Assembly (NCBI RefSeq): GCF_963675165.1
Contig: NC_087379.1
Coordinates: 3,414,201 to 3,478,200, forward strand
Direction of reading: 5' to 3'
Length of the DNA stretch: 64,000 nt
DNA from: Halichondria panicea
Taxonomy: Eukaryota > Porifera > Demospongiae > Suberitida > Halichondriidae
Shown: positions 26,401-37,936 of the stretch, piece after piece
How positions within the stretch are numbered: the first letter of the stretch is position 1
Layout of the letters: the number at the start of each line of letters is the position of its first letter
Made by a program: the position numbers and the translations under genes
Notes under the pieces: model-generated
Told to the model about the DNA's origin: nothing
The model's input: only the letters and a program-made list of their open reading frames with translations
Databases searched by the model: none

Positions 26401-29400
26401 CGTTCCGGATCCAACTCGAACAAGGTAGTGCTGAAGGGAGCTGGTCAGTGTGTGGAAGCTGTGAAGGCACGCATCCAGGAAATAGTGGAAGACCTGGTGA
26501 GCATTGTATGCATGTATATGCATTAAATAGCATGTACATGGATGTCAAGATCTATCTTTACACTTGTCTCGTCTCGTGTTAAATTGATCTAGTTGTGTGT
26601 TTTTTGTCAGGTTTTGTAGTTCCTATGATGTACGAAGTGACAAATTAACAGATTTTCTGCAATTTTACTATTTTACAATTCTGGTATTAAATTTTGCTTA
26701 AGATGTGAAAATTAAAGACTTTCCAGTTGTTTGCGAGTGATTTAACCAACGTTCACAAGCACATTAAAACCAGTAAAATGGTGTCAGTGCATAGCGATAG
26801 AAAAAGTTTTTCGACTGCTCTTTGGTGGCACTTTTTAATTGTGATCATGTTTCAAATATGTTTTACCCTTTGCTCCTTAAGCATTCTAGAACATCTAGGG
26901 CCTCAAAATACTGCTCTAAATTTATGACGTGATAAGGTGTTTGTGCTGGCGCTGATAGGCATGAGTTCTCTTTTGTATGATTTCAGTGTACGGTAGTAAG
27001 CAGTTTTTTCCTAGAAGTACTAAAACATGTAAACTCAGGTAAGGAATAGTTGTTTTCTTCCTCGCAACTCTACCTTAAACTCTACATGCACTGTAGAAAG
27101 TCACTGTGCAAGCATACGGCTTTTGTTGGCCCACTTTCCCAGCATTCTCCCTGGAAATTTTATGTAGTTCCCTTGCATACATCGACACTCTATACTGCCT
27201 GCTCCTTTGTAATGATGCTCGAATGCTTTGTTGCTGCTTGTCACTATTGTGCTAAAGCAATAAGAACTTGAGGAAAACAGTACACCCTTGGTGTGTTCTT
27301 TATGGGAATTGGTGTGAACAAGTGTTGATCAACTAGAGACCTACTTTCCCAGTGTTTGTTTTATTGTACACACACCTGTTACATTATCATGGGTAGGTAG
27401 TTGAACAAACCTCAATGTTCATTTAGAAACCTTCCAGAGGAGACCAACTGTGTTGTTTTAATATTTTGGGAGTATGGTGCTAACCACATGTTAAATCTCC
27501 CTTCAAAAATTTGTGTGGCTTTTCTGCCCACCTCTGGTAGTTAGAAACAGGGACTTGATTGTCCTAGTGGGAACAGTTGTTGAATGTATTGTACATGTGC
27601 GCATGTGCGTGTATAAGCGTATGTAGCACTGATTGTGTGTGTGACCTGTACAAAATATAAGCAGCTGCATTTTAACGGTGACCCAGGAAGTGTTCTTTCT
27701 ACTCGGTATGTGCATGTACAACGTAGTATCTTAACAATGCCTTGTCCATATTGCTCTTATCATTGTTGATTTGGATGAGTGATACTTCATTAGTGTAGGT
27801 TTGTAATCTGTTTGAAGCATTATTGTAGGATACTTCAAGATTCACACTTGTGGTGCGCGTAGATACTGTTCAATCTCTGTTAAATTCATTTACTTCTAAC
27901 TCACATTTTGTAGGAGGCACAAGTGACTATCGAGTGTGTAATAGACCACAAACACCATCGTAGCATCCTGGGTGCAAGGGGAGCCAATGTGCAGGCGATT
28001 ACGTCTGAGCATAACGTATCCATCAAGTTCCCTGACCGTGTCAAGCCTGACTCTTCTGCTGTAGATCCTGTGGCTGATGTGGCTGATGGGGAAGAGGACA
28101 CCTCCTCCAAGGATGTCATCATGGTGACCGGCCGTGAAGAGAACACTGAAGCTGCTATTCAAGCACTGAAGGTCAGTCTTATGTTGTGAGTCAATGGGTC
28201 ATAATGACTTTGTGGCTGTGGTCGAAGGTACTGGATGCATGTGCTGTAAGGGTGTAAGGGCACACTGTATGCTAGGGCTATGGTCGCAATATGATAGGGG
28301 GAATGTTGGGGTTAGCTTCATAATGTGATAATTTCAGTATCCACAAGGGGTGAACAGGATCTGTTACCAAGAATCCTGGGAAACCTGTAGTGATTATTTT
28401 GACCTTTGGTTAGCTTTCCTCCTTTCCATGGTCTGTCAACTGGCAGGAATCGTTACTGAATAATGTTTGAGATGGTTGGAGTTTGTGTGCTTCGTTTGTC
28501 TTTATTGTGGCAGGTAGTCCTTGTTGCATTGTTTTGGATTCATTAGCAGCTTCAAACACTCAATTCATTAGCTGGTGGACTTATCCCATATGTGATTATT
28601 TGTTTATTTCTTGGAATAGCACAGTATTCTTACGAAGTACTATCTTTCAATTTTATTCATTCGTCTGTTAGATGGGTGTTCCGGTGTCATGTATGTTGTG
28701 TGTATCATGTCGCCCCATGTCCAAGTTAAAGTTTGGCTGGGTTACATTTTTTCTCAGAAGTTAGCACCAGCTGTCTCCTGGAACCAATTAATGTAGTTAG
28801 CAGGCCCAACATAGTTGTGAATAATTGTATGATTATTGTTAAGTATGTTATGTTGTGAGGTACTGTACATTGGCTGCAAATACACTGTCTAAGAATGTGC
28901 AAGTCAGTATCCATGACTGGATAAGGTTGATTGTACAGTATAGCTCTAATTTGCAAAAGCTTGTACATGACCGATTTTTACCAGGTTTGCACATTAAACT
29001 GTGCTATAGCATTCTATTGAACAGGAATTTTCCCTCTTTTTACATTCGTTGAGACACATGTACATGTATATAGATGTAGTTGTCTTATTTGAATGGATAA
29101 GCGTACAACATTATAGTTATGCGCAGAGGTTGACTTTGTGGTTAGAAGTCTTTGAATATGATATAAACTGGAATGTTTGTACCCTTTTCCTCTTCCTGTA
29201 GACCACACCAGTACAATTATTTTTGTTGGCAAAATGGCATACACGTAGGTGTAGCGACAATTTAGTTGTGACATGTAGATCAGTGTAGCTACTACTTATA
29301 ATTGTAACATTGTACTTAAATACCTCATGATTCTTGTAACTGGGAAATCTGACTACTTTCCGTTGTCAGCAGTTTGCTTAAGCCATGGACTCAACTTGCA

Positions 29401-32400
29401 GCTTATTTTGCTGCTCAAAATAAATCGATCCATTTATGGACTTAGGACTATGTACACACTGTAGTGCATTTTCAATAAGCCGGAAACTTATAGGATATGT
29501 ATTATTAATGCTGAGCATCGTGGTGCTTTGTATGGTGTCAGTCGCCTTTGCCACTATTGTACATTGTAGGGAAGTATATCTATTCACTGTACATTTTGGG
29601 TTGGCTCTATCAGCTAATGGTCAGTTCCAGTCCCAACAAGTAATTGTGTCCCTTGAGACAGGTGGCTTCAGAGATAAGCACACCTTTGTTGTATTCAGCT
29701 TGTTTCCTCTAGCTAATTGCTCCTTGTATTGTTGTTTTATGTATACAAATCTTGTTTGTTATAAGGGAGTAGTGGTTTTCTGCAGGGTGATGGCACTGAT
29801 TATACAGTATTAATTGCACATATCACATTGGCTACACTTTTTCTACTCAGAGTCATAAACCTACGAGCATATGTAAAAAATGCCTGCAATAGAGGAGTTT
29901 TACAGTATTTCATCTTCTACTTAGCCTAAGCATAGAGCCAAATCAATGGCATATCAATGTGGCCCAACACTGCCATCTTGATATGAAGTGTAATGTAAAG
30001 TGTCAGCAACATATTTAAGTCTATCTTGCGTCAAAGCTGTATAGAGTCTATGTATAATATAAGCACGTTTTAAATGATTGTCAAGATGAGTCCTAAACTA
30101 TTAGACTGGAATATTTCCTTCTTTCCGTGTGTAACCCTGCCAGAAAGTGTTGTGCAAACTATGAGTGGGGTATTCCCTCCATTTAATTTTACGGTGTTAC
30201 TGATGTAATTATTGTTTGCTTGGGCATTGTTTGTTTCCAACCGTTGTTTTCCTCGTCAATGATTCTTGCCTAAACCATGCACACATCCAGGAGTTGATAC
30301 CTATTACTGAGGAAATGTGTATTCCATTTGAGTTCCATCGCTTCATTGTTGGACAGAGAGGGCGCTGGATCCGTGGACTCATGGAAGATCATGACGTCAA
30401 CATTGCCGTTCCTTCAGCTGAGAAGAATGTGAGTAATTATCAAAGCTTGTATGGTCAACTGTAAAAGCACAATTATGGTTTCAATGTACTGGTTACATAT
30501 ACATGTATGAAGTGTGTCTAGTAGTTGATGGTGTGTGGGTGTCATGAAGTGGTGGTGGGTGGTCAGTGTTTTTGTTGCTACAGTTCCTGATTGCCCTCTG
30601 TATATTTTCCCTCCTGATAGTAGCAAAGTAGGCAACAGGTAATTTGGGGACTACTTATGGTATTCTTAAATATACCATCTAGGTTTGTATACATCATTTG
30701 GTAAGTACCTCTGTCAGAAAAGAAACATTGCTTTGCTTTTGTGGTGTTCTGTTGTATACAGGCTTCTTATGAATGTATGGCTTCCCTACCATAAGACTTG
30801 TAAACGAATGCGATCTTATGGTTGATCAGTTCCTTTCCTTCACTGTATCACTGGAAATTAAATAGAAAGTTAATTTCGTCACTGAATGTATGTAGCCACA
30901 ATTATTCATTGGAGCATGTATTTTCATACATGTATCTGTAGTCGGAAGTGGTACTCATTACTGGGCCTGCCAAGAACTGCATTGAGGCTAGGGCTTCCCT
31001 TGAAAAGAAGGTCCAGCAACTAGAGGTAGAAAAGGAGGACAGAGTGAGTATTAATTGCAATGTGTACTTGGTTAGTACATGTGTTGGTAGTACGTGTGTG
31101 TAATCTTGCATTCCTTACCTGTGCCTTCAAGAGCAATAATGACACAGTTATAATCTACTAGGGAAAGTTGTGCTACCGCTTACTAGTACATGTAGGTATT
31201 TGTCGAGATAAAATCTGATGGTATATATACGTGGCCTTTAGTCTGACATCAAGACAGTAGTTGTGCATGTAGTTTCTTGTGTTTGGTAGGGTGATCCAGC
31301 TATATATTTTTTATATACATGGTACATACACAGTTACACATACAATGTATGCACGTCCACACGCATACACTGACAGGAGCTCCGTAGTTTCTCTATCACT
31401 CTGAATATTGACCAAAAGTACCACCCAAACATCATTGGACGCAAGGGAGCCACAATCAACAAGATCCGTGACGATCATGGTGTGAGGATCCAGCTGCCAG
31501 ACAAAGAAAGCTCTAATTCTGATGAAATAGTCGTCACTGGCTATGAGCACCAAGTCAACTCTGCCCAAGAAGACATTCGCAAGATTGTTAGAGAACTGGT
31601 ATGTTGGTCGTAGTTATATTTTTAACCGCATGTTTCACCAAGAGACTCCAGGCTATTGCTTAGCTGACCAGTTGTAATGTGCCTAAACCTCACACTAAGG
31701 GTGCTCTACTCTCCCTACATTGTATCTAGCCACATGAGAATGTTTGGAACTCTCTACGATCGTGTCTGGTTACAGTAGCTAATAATATGCATGGATACGA
31801 ATCGCTTTTTTGGCTTAGTAAGTGTAAACATGCAACGCAAGTCGTAAGTTTGTACACATTGTACAATCGTCTCTGTGCTCCTTATGGGACCATAATTTTA
31901 TTATTGTATTGAGTAACGTGTTGACAGGGTGTGTAACTTATTAACAGCAGAGTCATATTGTAGTACATGTATATCTAATATTTACATGTGTATAGTTCAG
32001 TGGTAGTTTGTACCACATGTCATGGTGGGTGCTTCTTGAATACGAGCATCGACTCATTTGAGCTTGATGTTTCTTTGTGTGTACATATAGTATATTGAAA
32101 ATTGTATTGACAGTATTTTAAGTGAAGCACTTTGTTCACAAAATAAACTTTGTGCACCTGTGTAGTTAGTGTTGTGTGTATCTTTTGTTTTAAGCATAAC
32201 CGTTCAATCTATCTTGTGTTCCTGCGTAATCATGCATACATCGGGTGTGCCTACTACTCTGAAAGCATACATGTATAGCTACATTTTCTTTTCTCTATCA
32301 CAGGAGGAGCAAATCAGTCAGGAACTGAGCATTGACCACCGTGTACATAGCAGGCTGATCGGGGCCAAGGGTAAGGCAATTGCGAAAGTGATGGAGAGGT

Positions 32401-33286
32401 TCTCTGTTGATATCCGGTTCCCTCGTGACAAGGGCAGTGATATCATCACTATCACTGGTCTGGAGGAGAATGTGGAAGACGCTAAAGAACATCTACTCAT
32501 TCTCAAAGAAGACTATGTAAGTCAATAGGAGCCTGTACATGTAAACGCTTCTACCAGTTATAATATATTTATCTGGGGTGGATGTAGTCCCTGGTAGGCA
32601 TGTTGGTGAATGCACCAATGTTGTGTGTACATTTGCAGGGCATACATGTAGTTGCCCCAAACCACAACTCATGTACAGGAAGACGATAGAAAATATTCCA
32701 TTCATCAGTTGTTTACATGTACAATGCTTCAAAAAAGAGTTAAATTAAATGTGGTTTTGTGCTATTGTCACTCACTCTTATTCCGATTGTTAAGGAGAGG
32801 ATGTAGTGAATTAGTGTTAAACAGAGCTCAGTAAATACATGAATTGTGTGGGGTAGAGACCCGGATTATGCTTCATTAACGAGAAATTAAGAAGATGTAC
32901 ATGTATAAGCTAGTAAATACAAGTTTTAAGTACTGCTCATAAGGCTTTGCAACTCTATGAGTATCTTTTTCTCATTACAAGCATATTCACTAAGTATGGG
33001 GACGACTGTTATCACGAACTACTGTTGATTCATTTCTTAGATGCAAGATGTCTTTGAGCGAGATGAGGAGCAAGCTCTTATGCGCCAGTACACTAAACCC
33101 ACGGAAAACTCCCGTGGCCAGACCCGTCAAGGCTCTGAGTCTGGTTTTGTTGTCAGTGGTGGCCCCTGGTCCACGTCTGCTGAAGATTTCCCCACATTGG
33201 GAGGAGGACCCTCAGACAATTTTGTAGGAGGTGCCAAATGGGGGCCGTCTATTCGTGGACCAAACCTTCCTCGAGGTTGGAAGTAG
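11462..33286 (+). CDS. HDLBP: Vigilin (multi-KH RNA-binding protein), 21 exons, 1248 aa
   Basis: Exons: 11462-11638, 12493-12720, 12836-13042, 14259-14474, 15895-16089, 16332-16556, 16853-16931, 17087-17226, 17392-17502, 17646-17753, 18097-18315, 18488-18706, 21134-21358, 22204-22275, 26350-26496, 27914-28171, 30291-30428, 30942-31043, 31377-31598, 32304-32516, 33041-33286. All junctions are GT-AG and phases agree. The N-terminus has the vigilin PPTYEEAFPPL segment; 15 KH-type units follow, most one per exon, with loops such as IIGKGG, VIGKGG, IIGPKG and LIGRGG. Unit 1 is degenerate, and unit 11 has VQRRG instead of GxxG. Unit 12 has a long acidic insert. The tail is Gly/Trp-rich and ends at GWK. 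Vigilins bind mRNA and tRNA at the ER and in the cytoplasm and influence translation and RNA stability. Length is close to the roughly 1270 aa of vertebrate vigilin. The symbol follows the vertebrate gene; the assignment is strong. Confidence 0.96.
12815..12833 (+). other. Poly-C tract (19 C) at a vigilin 3' splice site
   Basis: An uninterrupted run of 19 C leads straight into the AG of the acceptor for exon 12836-13042, serving as the pyrimidine tract. Its length may be polymorphic or affected by sequencing slippage, but it is intronic. Confidence 0.85.
15229..15720 (+). mobile_element. Mutator-like non-autonomous element, family D, copy 1
   Basis: Ends are TAGCCTCGATTCCAGGCCGC and GGGATCGAGGCTA. 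A perfect 9-bp duplication, CATGAGTGT, is at 15220-15228 and 15721-15729. The interior differs from family A. It contains CAAGAATCTTGGGG near the left end. An inverted-orientation relative with its own duplication is at 50896-51486. It sits in the vigilin intron before exon 15895-16089. Confidence 0.85.
18955..19051. repeat. 97-bp near-perfect hairpin in a vigilin intron
   Basis: Arms starting GGAATTTGCACACTGACCAA pair with an inverted copy ending in the complementary sequence, separated by a short loop near TCTCTTG. Transcribed with the vigilin pre-mRNA, it would form a long stem. It lies next to a fragment (about 18873-18950) of the GTATCGAAC family seen at 55758-55997. It could be a small palindromic element. 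Confidence 0.75.
19068..19855. repeat. Tandemly duplicated intronic segment
   Basis: About 190 bp at 19068-19262 (CTGGTACGGGATCACTTCAG onward) recurs diverged at 19664-19855. Each copy runs toward TTGTTGTGTGAAGGCTATCC. The second copy is interrupted there by the family A element at 19848-20900; after that element the sequence resumes with ATCCATGCTGTAAACGCAGT, as in the first copy near 19267. Confidence 0.65.
19848..20900 (-). mobile_element. Mutator-like family A element, inverted, with a nested insertion
   Basis: Family A in reverse orientation, starting TAGCCTCC and ending GGGATCGAGGCTA. The 9-bp duplication AGGCTATCC is at 19839-19847 and 20901-20909. A second element (20087-20587) interrupts it inside the sequence TCCATA/TAGGCT, which is continuous in the other family A copies. 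It lies in the vigilin intron before exon 21134-21358. Confidence 0.85.
20087..20587. mobile_element. Nested MITE with TAGAAACTGG termini
   Basis: Left end TAGAAACTGGATTATTAGCG and right end CGCTAATAATCCAGTTTCTA are inverted copies. It interrupts the family A element. The flanking TA dinucleotides are compatible with a TA target. A related fragment occurs at about 6640-6912 and a small piece near 17266-17305. No transposase frame. Confidence 0.75.
22435..23037 (+). mobile_element. Mutator-like family A element, copy 3
   Basis: Starts TAGCCTCGATTCCAGGCCGC and ends GAGGGAGGTTA (one mismatch from the usual GGCTA end). A perfect 9-bp duplication, ATTATTCTC, is at 22426-22434 and 23038-23046. It is in the 4.07-kb intron that splits KH unit 11 of vigilin. 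Confidence 0.87.
23047..26349 (+). other. Rest of the long vigilin intron, nothing recognised
   Basis: T-rich sequence between the family A copy and exon 26350-26496. I see no extra exon with matching phase and no clear repeat. The next introns (26497-27913, 28172-30290) look similar and contain no copy of the repeat families found elsewhere in the window. Confidence 0.5.
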
Positions 33287-33488
33287 CACAAGCAGCTTCT
33301 GGAAACTACGTAAATGAACTTAGGAACTTGGTTTTGGACAATGATTTGATATTGAATATTATCTGATAACTCATAATGATACTACATGTCTCTATTATGA
33401 ATTGATTATTTTACATAAAAAATGTGTGCGGTTCCTTGTCAGCGTGCAGCGTAGGTTTGTTGCAAAAGCTAACTGCGCATGCCTCGAA

Positions 33489-33538
33489 TGACGTCAACAT
33501 GTTAATGCAAGGAAAGTACCGTTTCATTGAGTATAAAA
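33489..33538 (+). promoter_or_regulatory. Putative IRF gene core promoter
   Basis: A consensus CRE/ATF site TGACGTCA (33489-33496) is followed by GAAAGTACCGTTTC (33512-33525), an inverted pair of GAAA half-sites of the kind IRF proteins bind, and a TATAAAA box (33532-33538). The start codon lies about 128 bp after the TATA box. All three are seen in the sequence; function, including possible self-regulation, is inferred. Confidence 0.5.
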
Positions 33539-33665
33539 AGCTATTATTTTCTGGGATTTGCATCTAACTCTAGTTTAGTTTGCTACAAACGAAGTGTAAA
33601 GTAGCTGTGAGCTGCGACCAGCATTATTGTTTGCTGATCTACAAATCTTATAGCCTCTCAACAAG

Positions 33666-36256
33666 ATGTCAATCTCTTCCTTGGAAAACTCTCCCATCCA
33701 AGGCATTCGCGGCACTGGTTCCGTGTCTGACTGTGACCAAGAGACGCACTCCCCTGTCAGTGTTTGCAGTAGTGACCATGCACCACAGAGCGACAGGCCG
33801 GAGCGAATGAGAGAGTGGATTATCAGGTACTACAGACTGTCTTTACAAAATACTAGTTATGCATGCAGCAGTGAGTTTTTGAGAATTATATTTGAAATTG
33901 TATTTTCAATTGCTCAGAATGATCAACTCTGGTCGCTTCCCTGGCCTTGAGTGGATCAACAAGGAAAAAGATATATTTCGTGTTCCTTGGATCCATGCAA
34001 AGAAGCGTGGCTACGATCGCAAACGAGATGCAGCTATTTTCCGTGAGTGGGCCATCCACAGTGGCAAGTACCGTGAAGATGGTGACCCCACAACATGGAA
34101 GATAAATTTTCGGTGTGCTATCAATGGCCTCAAGGACATTATGGAAATCAAAGACATGCAGCAGGAAGACTGCCGTGTATACAAGGTCTTGCCTAGCCGT
34201 GGTCGCATGCGAAGACGCCGACCTATCAGTGTTCGTCACGAACCGTATCCAGCCAGCTGCACTGCACCGACCTACCCTGGAATTCCTGATGGTGAGTAAT
34301 CTGATACCATCAAGGAAGAGAAAGGAATTCCCTCTATATGGATCTGCACATCATGTTTATGTATTATTTATCCCACTACAGGTGCTCACCACTACTTCCC
34401 CATGCCGTCAACTACCGCTCACCCATCTCCACTCATGAATCCATCCTACCAGACCAATATCAAACTGGAACCGTTTGACTCGACTATGATCCCGTATCAG
34501 CCCATATCTAGGTCTGGCACTGTCTTCTCATCGTGTGCTCATGAACCCTCCATGTTCTACTCGTACACCGGCCACATACCAGAGCATCTGAATATGGGCG
34601 AGGTGAGTTGTAGTGTCCTACTGTGCATTGTCCTGACTGTGTGTAGTTGTTGTGACTACCGTACCATTAAGGCTGATCGCTGATCTTAAACAATGTGCAT
34701 TGTCCAATTTATGTTTTATGGTAGTACGTGGTGCGTTGAAACTTTCCCCAAAGTATGTGGTGTAGTCACAAGTCTGTTATCCTTAACCAGGCAGCTTAGC
34801 CATGGCCACACCACTATTAGCTTAGGGAAAAATCCCACAGGATGTTGTGTATGGCTTTAGCTTGCATAACAGGAACTGATTGCCCAGTATAGACAACAAG
34901 TGTATATTGTATAGAACCCAGAACTACACGGCTATTTTCCTTTCAGGCTTCATATCCTGACCTCCAAAGTCACATGCAGGAGCAAAAATTTCACCCTCTT
35001 CTCCCGCCACCTTCAACCATCCTGACTAATAAGACCAGTGATGTTATACCACTGTGCAGGCACGACTCGCCAGACTCAGGAATTGGAACTGGTAAGGGTA
35101 AGGGCTTGTTTGTGCTTGTATAGTAAAGTTTTCATTACTGAACATTACATCAAAATATTATAGTTACGTCAGAGGAGTATGTGTTTACCTTTGGTCCAAT
35201 TTCACAGATCCTCGTAGCTCGCCTCTGATGTCTCACAGCTCACCCCAGCATTCTCCCGCTGCCGTCATGTCACAAGGACAAAACTCTCCAATTCAACAGC
35301 ACTCACCCCTTTTATCTCAGCAGAATTCCCCTCTACAGTCACAGCCCTCTCCAGTAATGTCCAGTTGCTCTATTGGTAGGTATCTCAATAAAATGTGTGT
35401 GCGAATGACTTGATGTACCACACTTGCCTACCTAGTGTGCATTGTGGTTATACCCTGTGTTATTTTTTCAGGTGTACCCAGTCCTGCTTCAGTAGTGAGC
35501 AGCACTCCTCTCATTGATGATGGGAATGAAGTGGCTCAGTTTTTTGATGAGCTTGAGAGCAATCCATCGTCCTCTCCTCTCCCCAGCACTCCTCCACCAC
35601 CTTCCAATGAAGTAAACATCCGTGTTTTTTATGGCTCCATCCCTATTCACTCTGAGAATGTTGACTGTACCAACGGCTGTAAGATCTTTGCTAATGGAGA
35701 TTTGAGCAGGAGTGATGACGACATGATTTCAAACTGTTTTGGACCTACTAGTGCTCACACCATCTGTCTTCCTGACAGCCATGCCCACCCTGCAGCCAAG
35801 CAGGTATTTGGAGCAATGAAACGAGGTTTTCTTATTGAGTCTCGAGATGGAAATATCTACGTTACCCCCCTATGTCGCACAATGGTGTACTGTGGAAATT
35901 CTTCGTCTGATCCTGCCGTGTCCCTCGAAAAAGAAAAATGCTCAAAGGTGTTTGACTACAATGCCTGCTTCCGCCCTGCCTTGGATCACTATGCATTTAA
36001 CCCCGGTAAATCTCCCAACCCATACTTCATTTTAAGCCTTGGTCAAACTTGGGGACCTGGTCGCCATGTGACCGAAAACCTTGTCTCCATTGTTGTTACT
36101 CACTCTCGTGCCAAACATGAAATTGAAGCTATTGGTCTCACTCACTTGCTCACGAAAGACTTACTGATTGACATGCCAGACACAGTCGACATTGACACAG
36201 CCACTGAGACAGATTTGGAAGCAGAAGCATTTTTTAAACGATGTCAAAACATGTAA
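33666..36256 (+). CDS. Interferon regulatory factor (IRF) family transcription factor, 6 exons, 617 aa
   Basis: Exons: 33666-33826, 33918-34291, 34382-34602, 34947-35091, 35208-35375, 35472-36256, with GT-AG sites and matching phases. The DNA-binding domain (about 45-160) has all five family tryptophans, at residues 51, 66, 78, 98 and 114, and the recognition-helix segment TTWKINFRCAINGL with the Arg-Cys pair. A basic stretch, RGRMRRRRP, follows. The linker (about 180-400) is Ser/Pro/Gln-rich, with repeated HSP, NSP and PSP motifs. The C-terminal part (about 404-590, starting VNIRVFYGS) fits the IRF-association (SMAD/FHA-like) domain used for dimerisation. IRFs bind GAAA-type elements and drive immune and developmental genes in other animals. 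I cannot assign it to a vertebrate IRF subtype. The start is the first ATG after a TATA-box promoter. Confidence 0.94.
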
Positions 36257-37405
36257 AACATCATCACGTTCTTCTGTTTCTCTCTTTATTAATCTTTCAC
36301 CATTCCTACCCCAGGCCCATAATCTAAGCTAGTGAATTAAGAATTATTTCTTTGCCCCAATCAGTAGGATTTGTATTTAAGTAATGTAGTCTGCCCTGTA
36401 GCCAGTAATCTTCTCTCTCTTTTGTCTGTAGCGCTTACTGTGTAAGCTGTTTGTCACTTTGTCCACTATGTGGACGTTTCTATGTTGCCTCGCACCGGGG
36501 CACTGGTTGATTCCCCCTCAGTCAGTTAGTTTTTGTAGTTCTAACATGCTCTGCTTCCAAATCAAAGTCCGACCAAAAAACCCTGGCAACTTTAAAACGA
36601 AGCAAACACATCTATTGAACTTGTTTTCTAATCACAACATTACGTTTTGTTCTATTATTGTAATTGACTGTGCTGTCTGTATAATTATACATGATCTCCA
36701 TTTTGATCATGATTATATTTTTTGTGGTGTGTGCTGTGTAATTATAAGTAACTGCTGCTGATCTCCCATTATAATTATTTGGAGTGATCCAATTGCATGT
36801 AAGACGCCCATTACTACAGTCATAATTATCATGCATGATCGTATAACTAATAGTTGCATATAAATACCGCAATAAATAGGGTAATTTTCTGGGGTCAAAA
36901 CATTCGTGGTTGAGCAATTATTATTTCAGTTTGTTCGAATTCATAGCTTGCATGTATAGGTTAATGGGGTCGATTGTTATACATTCAATGAATATTATTA
37001 TGCATGGGAAAAATATTTATGCTGAGGGATTCAACCATTTAACTTGCTCATGCATGTTGCCCAGCCCCTTCACATACCCGTGCATAATAATTATACCATA
37101 TACCAGAGCATTACCATAAAATAATTATAGCCTTAACTTTTAAGTGTGCAGTTGTAGGGATTAAAGTTCCCCTAAATCGATATGGGTATAATAATAATTA
37201 TGTACAATGTATAAATTAATTATGCCAAAGAGTATTTAATTACTATTCCCACAGCAGTTGCTGCATGGGGAATACAATAATAATAACATTACTAGTGACA
37301 AAAAATTGTCAAGACTGCAATAATTATGTCAGCACATGAAAGTAATAAAGGATTAATATTTTATACAATCTATGATTGTCTATGAAACATTTATACAATT
37401 CGCTT
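36257..37405. other. IRF 3' region and spacer
   Basis: Contains the IRF 3' untranslated region; an AATAAA signal is at 36871-36876. A one-ended relic of the CCGTATAGCGG MITE family (GGGTAATTTTCTGGGGTCAA) lies near 36880-36900. Otherwise AT-rich with no gene seen. Confidence 0.45.
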
Positions 37406-37936
37406 TTAAACGTATGTTTCTTGACAGGTAGGTGGGAAGGCACAAGTACCAGTTGAGTCAGAGCCTATTCTTAATCCACTTGACTTTGCCGCCATAGATT
37501 GAATCTGTACATAAGTTTATTAATAGCCGCTACAATACAAAAACAAATGTGATGTATACCTTTGTCGAGGAAGCTAACTCAGACTGTGATTCGCTAGCTG
37601 TTCCATAACCACCTAGGGTGTGTTGAAGAAAGTATACATTATTTTTGGCTATAATTTATCGCAAACAAAATAATGTTGGAAAAATGTTATAATTACAAAT
37701 TATATTATTAACTCTTTGTTATAATTGTACCTTTCCCATAGTAATTATAAAACATAATGTGTGTACATTGTACGGTGATCTCACCAATAAGGGGATCATT
37801 GGAGGTAGTCTGATTTAGGGGATTGTGCTTCCCACAGGCAATCAGCATATCAGAACTAAGTGAACTCATTGAAAGTGGATCCTGAGAGAATGGTGGACCG
37901 GGGCTTAGAGTGCCTCTCCCACCTTCTTCAGGAAAG
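37406..37936 (-). CDS. C-terminal three exons of an unrecognised minus-strand gene
   Basis: Three phase-consistent exons end in a TAA stop: 37785-37936, 37560-37612, 37406-37504, all with GT-AG introns (donors GTGAGA and GTATAC). The encoded tail is about 100 residues, Ser/Gly/Thr-rich, and begins FPEEGGRGTLSPGPPFSQD; it ends near TCQETYV. I recognise no domain. It may be the C-terminus of the gene whose exons lie at 46786-48164. However, exon 46786-46961 ends in phase 0 while 37785-37936 needs two carried bases, so at least one unseen exon would have to lie between them. It could equally be a separate gene. Confidence 0.4.

Noticed and set aside
29436-29813. A 125-codon plus-strand frame in a vigilin intron
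   Set aside because: Hydrophobic, low-complexity translation typical of T-rich intron DNA, with no fitting splice phases or known domain.
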